Assembly (NCBI GenBank): GCA_028288775.1
Contig: JAQGHP010000201.1
Span: forward strand, 1-5,972
Direction: 5' to 3'
Length of the DNA stretch: 5,972 bases
Source: Phycisphaerales bacterium
Lineage (GTDB): Bacteria; Planctomycetota; Phycisphaerae; Tepidisphaerales; Tepidisphaeraceae
Of this stretch, positions 5,946 through 5,972 are shown piece by piece. Under the pieces are notes generated by a model. The model saw only the letters and a program-made list of their open reading frames with translations, was not told where the DNA came from and made no database searches. A program made the position numbers and the translations under genes. Positions within the stretch are counted from its first letter, which is position 1. Each line of letters opens with the position of its first letter.

Positions 5946-5972
5946 AAGTGTTACGCCGCCCTCTAAATCAGC

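Overview
This GC-rich window holds three intact genes, all on the minus strand and so read from right to left. Together with the intergenic sequence they suggest a planctomycete or a related PVC-group bacterium. That assignment rests on two recollections, not on a search. First, the large membrane protein has motifs I associate with unnamed planctomycete proteins. Second, the intergenic DNA is made of several degenerate dispersed repeats (CCACAGATG-type, TTCGCGG-type, CTCTGCG/CGGAG-type, CACGGGC...GCCCGTG) that I associate with Planctomycetota and Verrucomicrobiota genomes.

Layout from right to left: 5789-5972 is a non-coding leader with a CGGAG-type dispersed repeat at its far end and a cluster of CCCGCGA/TCGCGGG elements that could form alternative hairpins. 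2417-5788 encodes a protein of about 1123 residues: a long soluble N-terminal part, a central cluster of roughly five to seven membrane segments, and a soluble C-terminal domain. Its function is unknown. 1982-2416 is a 435-bp non-coding gap occupied by a nested, degenerate inverted repeat built from at least three repeat families arranged symmetrically. A weak promoter is possible at its left edge. 1394-1981 encodes a small exported protein with two tandem copies of a domain resembling the DNAJC11 C-terminal region (DUF3395). 183-1382 encodes an exported serine hydrolase of the class C beta-lactamase/penicillin-binding-protein-like family. 1-182 is non-coding and carries a repeat just after the hydrolase stop codon and a purine/pyrimidine hairpin further downstream.

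The DUF3395-like gene and the hydrolase are 11 bp apart, and the hydrolase ribosome binding site overlaps the upstream stop codon, so they very probably form a two-gene, translationally linked operon for two exported proteins. The large membrane-protein gene is separated from them by the repeat block and is probably its own transcription unit. I see no tRNA, rRNA, CRISPR array, transposase or phage gene. The least explained items are the large membrane protein, the tandem DUF3395-like exported protein with its hydrolase partner, and the symmetrical repeat block.
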